Shown in pieces: positions 63,916 through 64,000 of a stretch of 64,000 nt of DNA. Positions within the stretch are counted from its first letter, which is position 1. The number at the start of each line of letters is the position of its first letter. The position numbers were made by a program, and so were the translations under genes. The notes beneath the pieces are model-generated. The model did no database searches. It was not told the DNA's origin and saw nothing but the letters and a program-made list of their open reading frames with translations. This DNA comes from Nansenia antarctica (lineage: Eukaryota > Chordata > Actinopteri > Argentiniformes > Microstomatidae), in the NCBI GenBank assembly GCA_963989245.1, contig OZ022347.1, forward strand, positions 41,550,058-41,614,057, read 5' to 3'.

Positions 63916-64000
63916 TACCATAGAGCTAGGAGATGTAAACATGGTATCTACCATAGAGCCATGAGATGTAAACATGGTATATACCATAGAGCCATGAGAT
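63916..64000 (+). repeat. 33-bp minisatellite, continues past the window
   Basis: Units starting TACCATAGAGC at 63916, 63949 and 63982. Preceded by a hAT-like end GGGGAAACACTG at 63902-63913. Confidence 0.85.

Overview
The window is nuclear DNA from a ray-finned (teleost) fish. This rests on three kinds of evidence: the first exon of a teleost-type secreted C1q-family protein, two C2H2 zinc-finger exons of the kind multiplied in fish, one with an upstream acidic KEEE exon, and a dense set of fish-type transposable elements (L2-like and L1-like LINEs, a HERO/R2-type LINE, Gypsy LTR elements, many hATs, Tc1/mariner MITEs) with abundant microsatellites. I cannot fix the species.

Layout. 1-595 (minus) is a C1q-like gene running off the left edge, with a TATA box near 650. 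898-2241 holds an L1-type fragment and simple repeats; most of it recurs at 14682-15557. Between the two copies lies an L2-like LINE (about 2340-13905) split by an intact 8.3 kb Gypsy element (4590-12858, minus) with identical 657-bp LTRs. 16.3-25.3 kb contains a hAT with a nested hAT MITE, several tandem arrays, an L2-like LINE 3' fragment, a Tc1-like foldback and a 2.7 kb inverted-repeat element. 25.5-27.5 kb (minus) is a two-exon zinc-finger gene, followed by retroviral pol remnants and a broken ZBED-type hAT.

31.7-43 kb has no recognisable host gene and is a set of DNA transposons nested up to three deep, many proven by 8-bp target duplications. 43.8-49.65 kb is a mariner-like element interrupted by a LINE, which is itself interrupted by a second young Gypsy element (44214-48702, identical 236-bp LTRs). 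51.96-57.5 kb is a head-to-tail pair of HERO-type LINE copies, the full-length one interrupted by an L2-like LINE. The right end has small hATs, a second zinc-finger exon (62043-62620, minus) and minisatellites.

How the genes work together: only the C1q-like gene and the zinc-finger genes look like host genes, and nothing suggests they act together. The coding capacity is dominated by selfish elements. The two Gypsy elements each encode gag and a pol in the -1 frame, and each has the same GGGAAAC heptamer in the correct register at the end of gag, so both appear to use programmed -1 frameshifting although their gags and LTRs are unrelated. I did not find a clearly novel biological system. The most interesting signals are this shared frameshift signal, the HERO dimer flanked by one 8-bp duplication, and the deep, dateable nesting.
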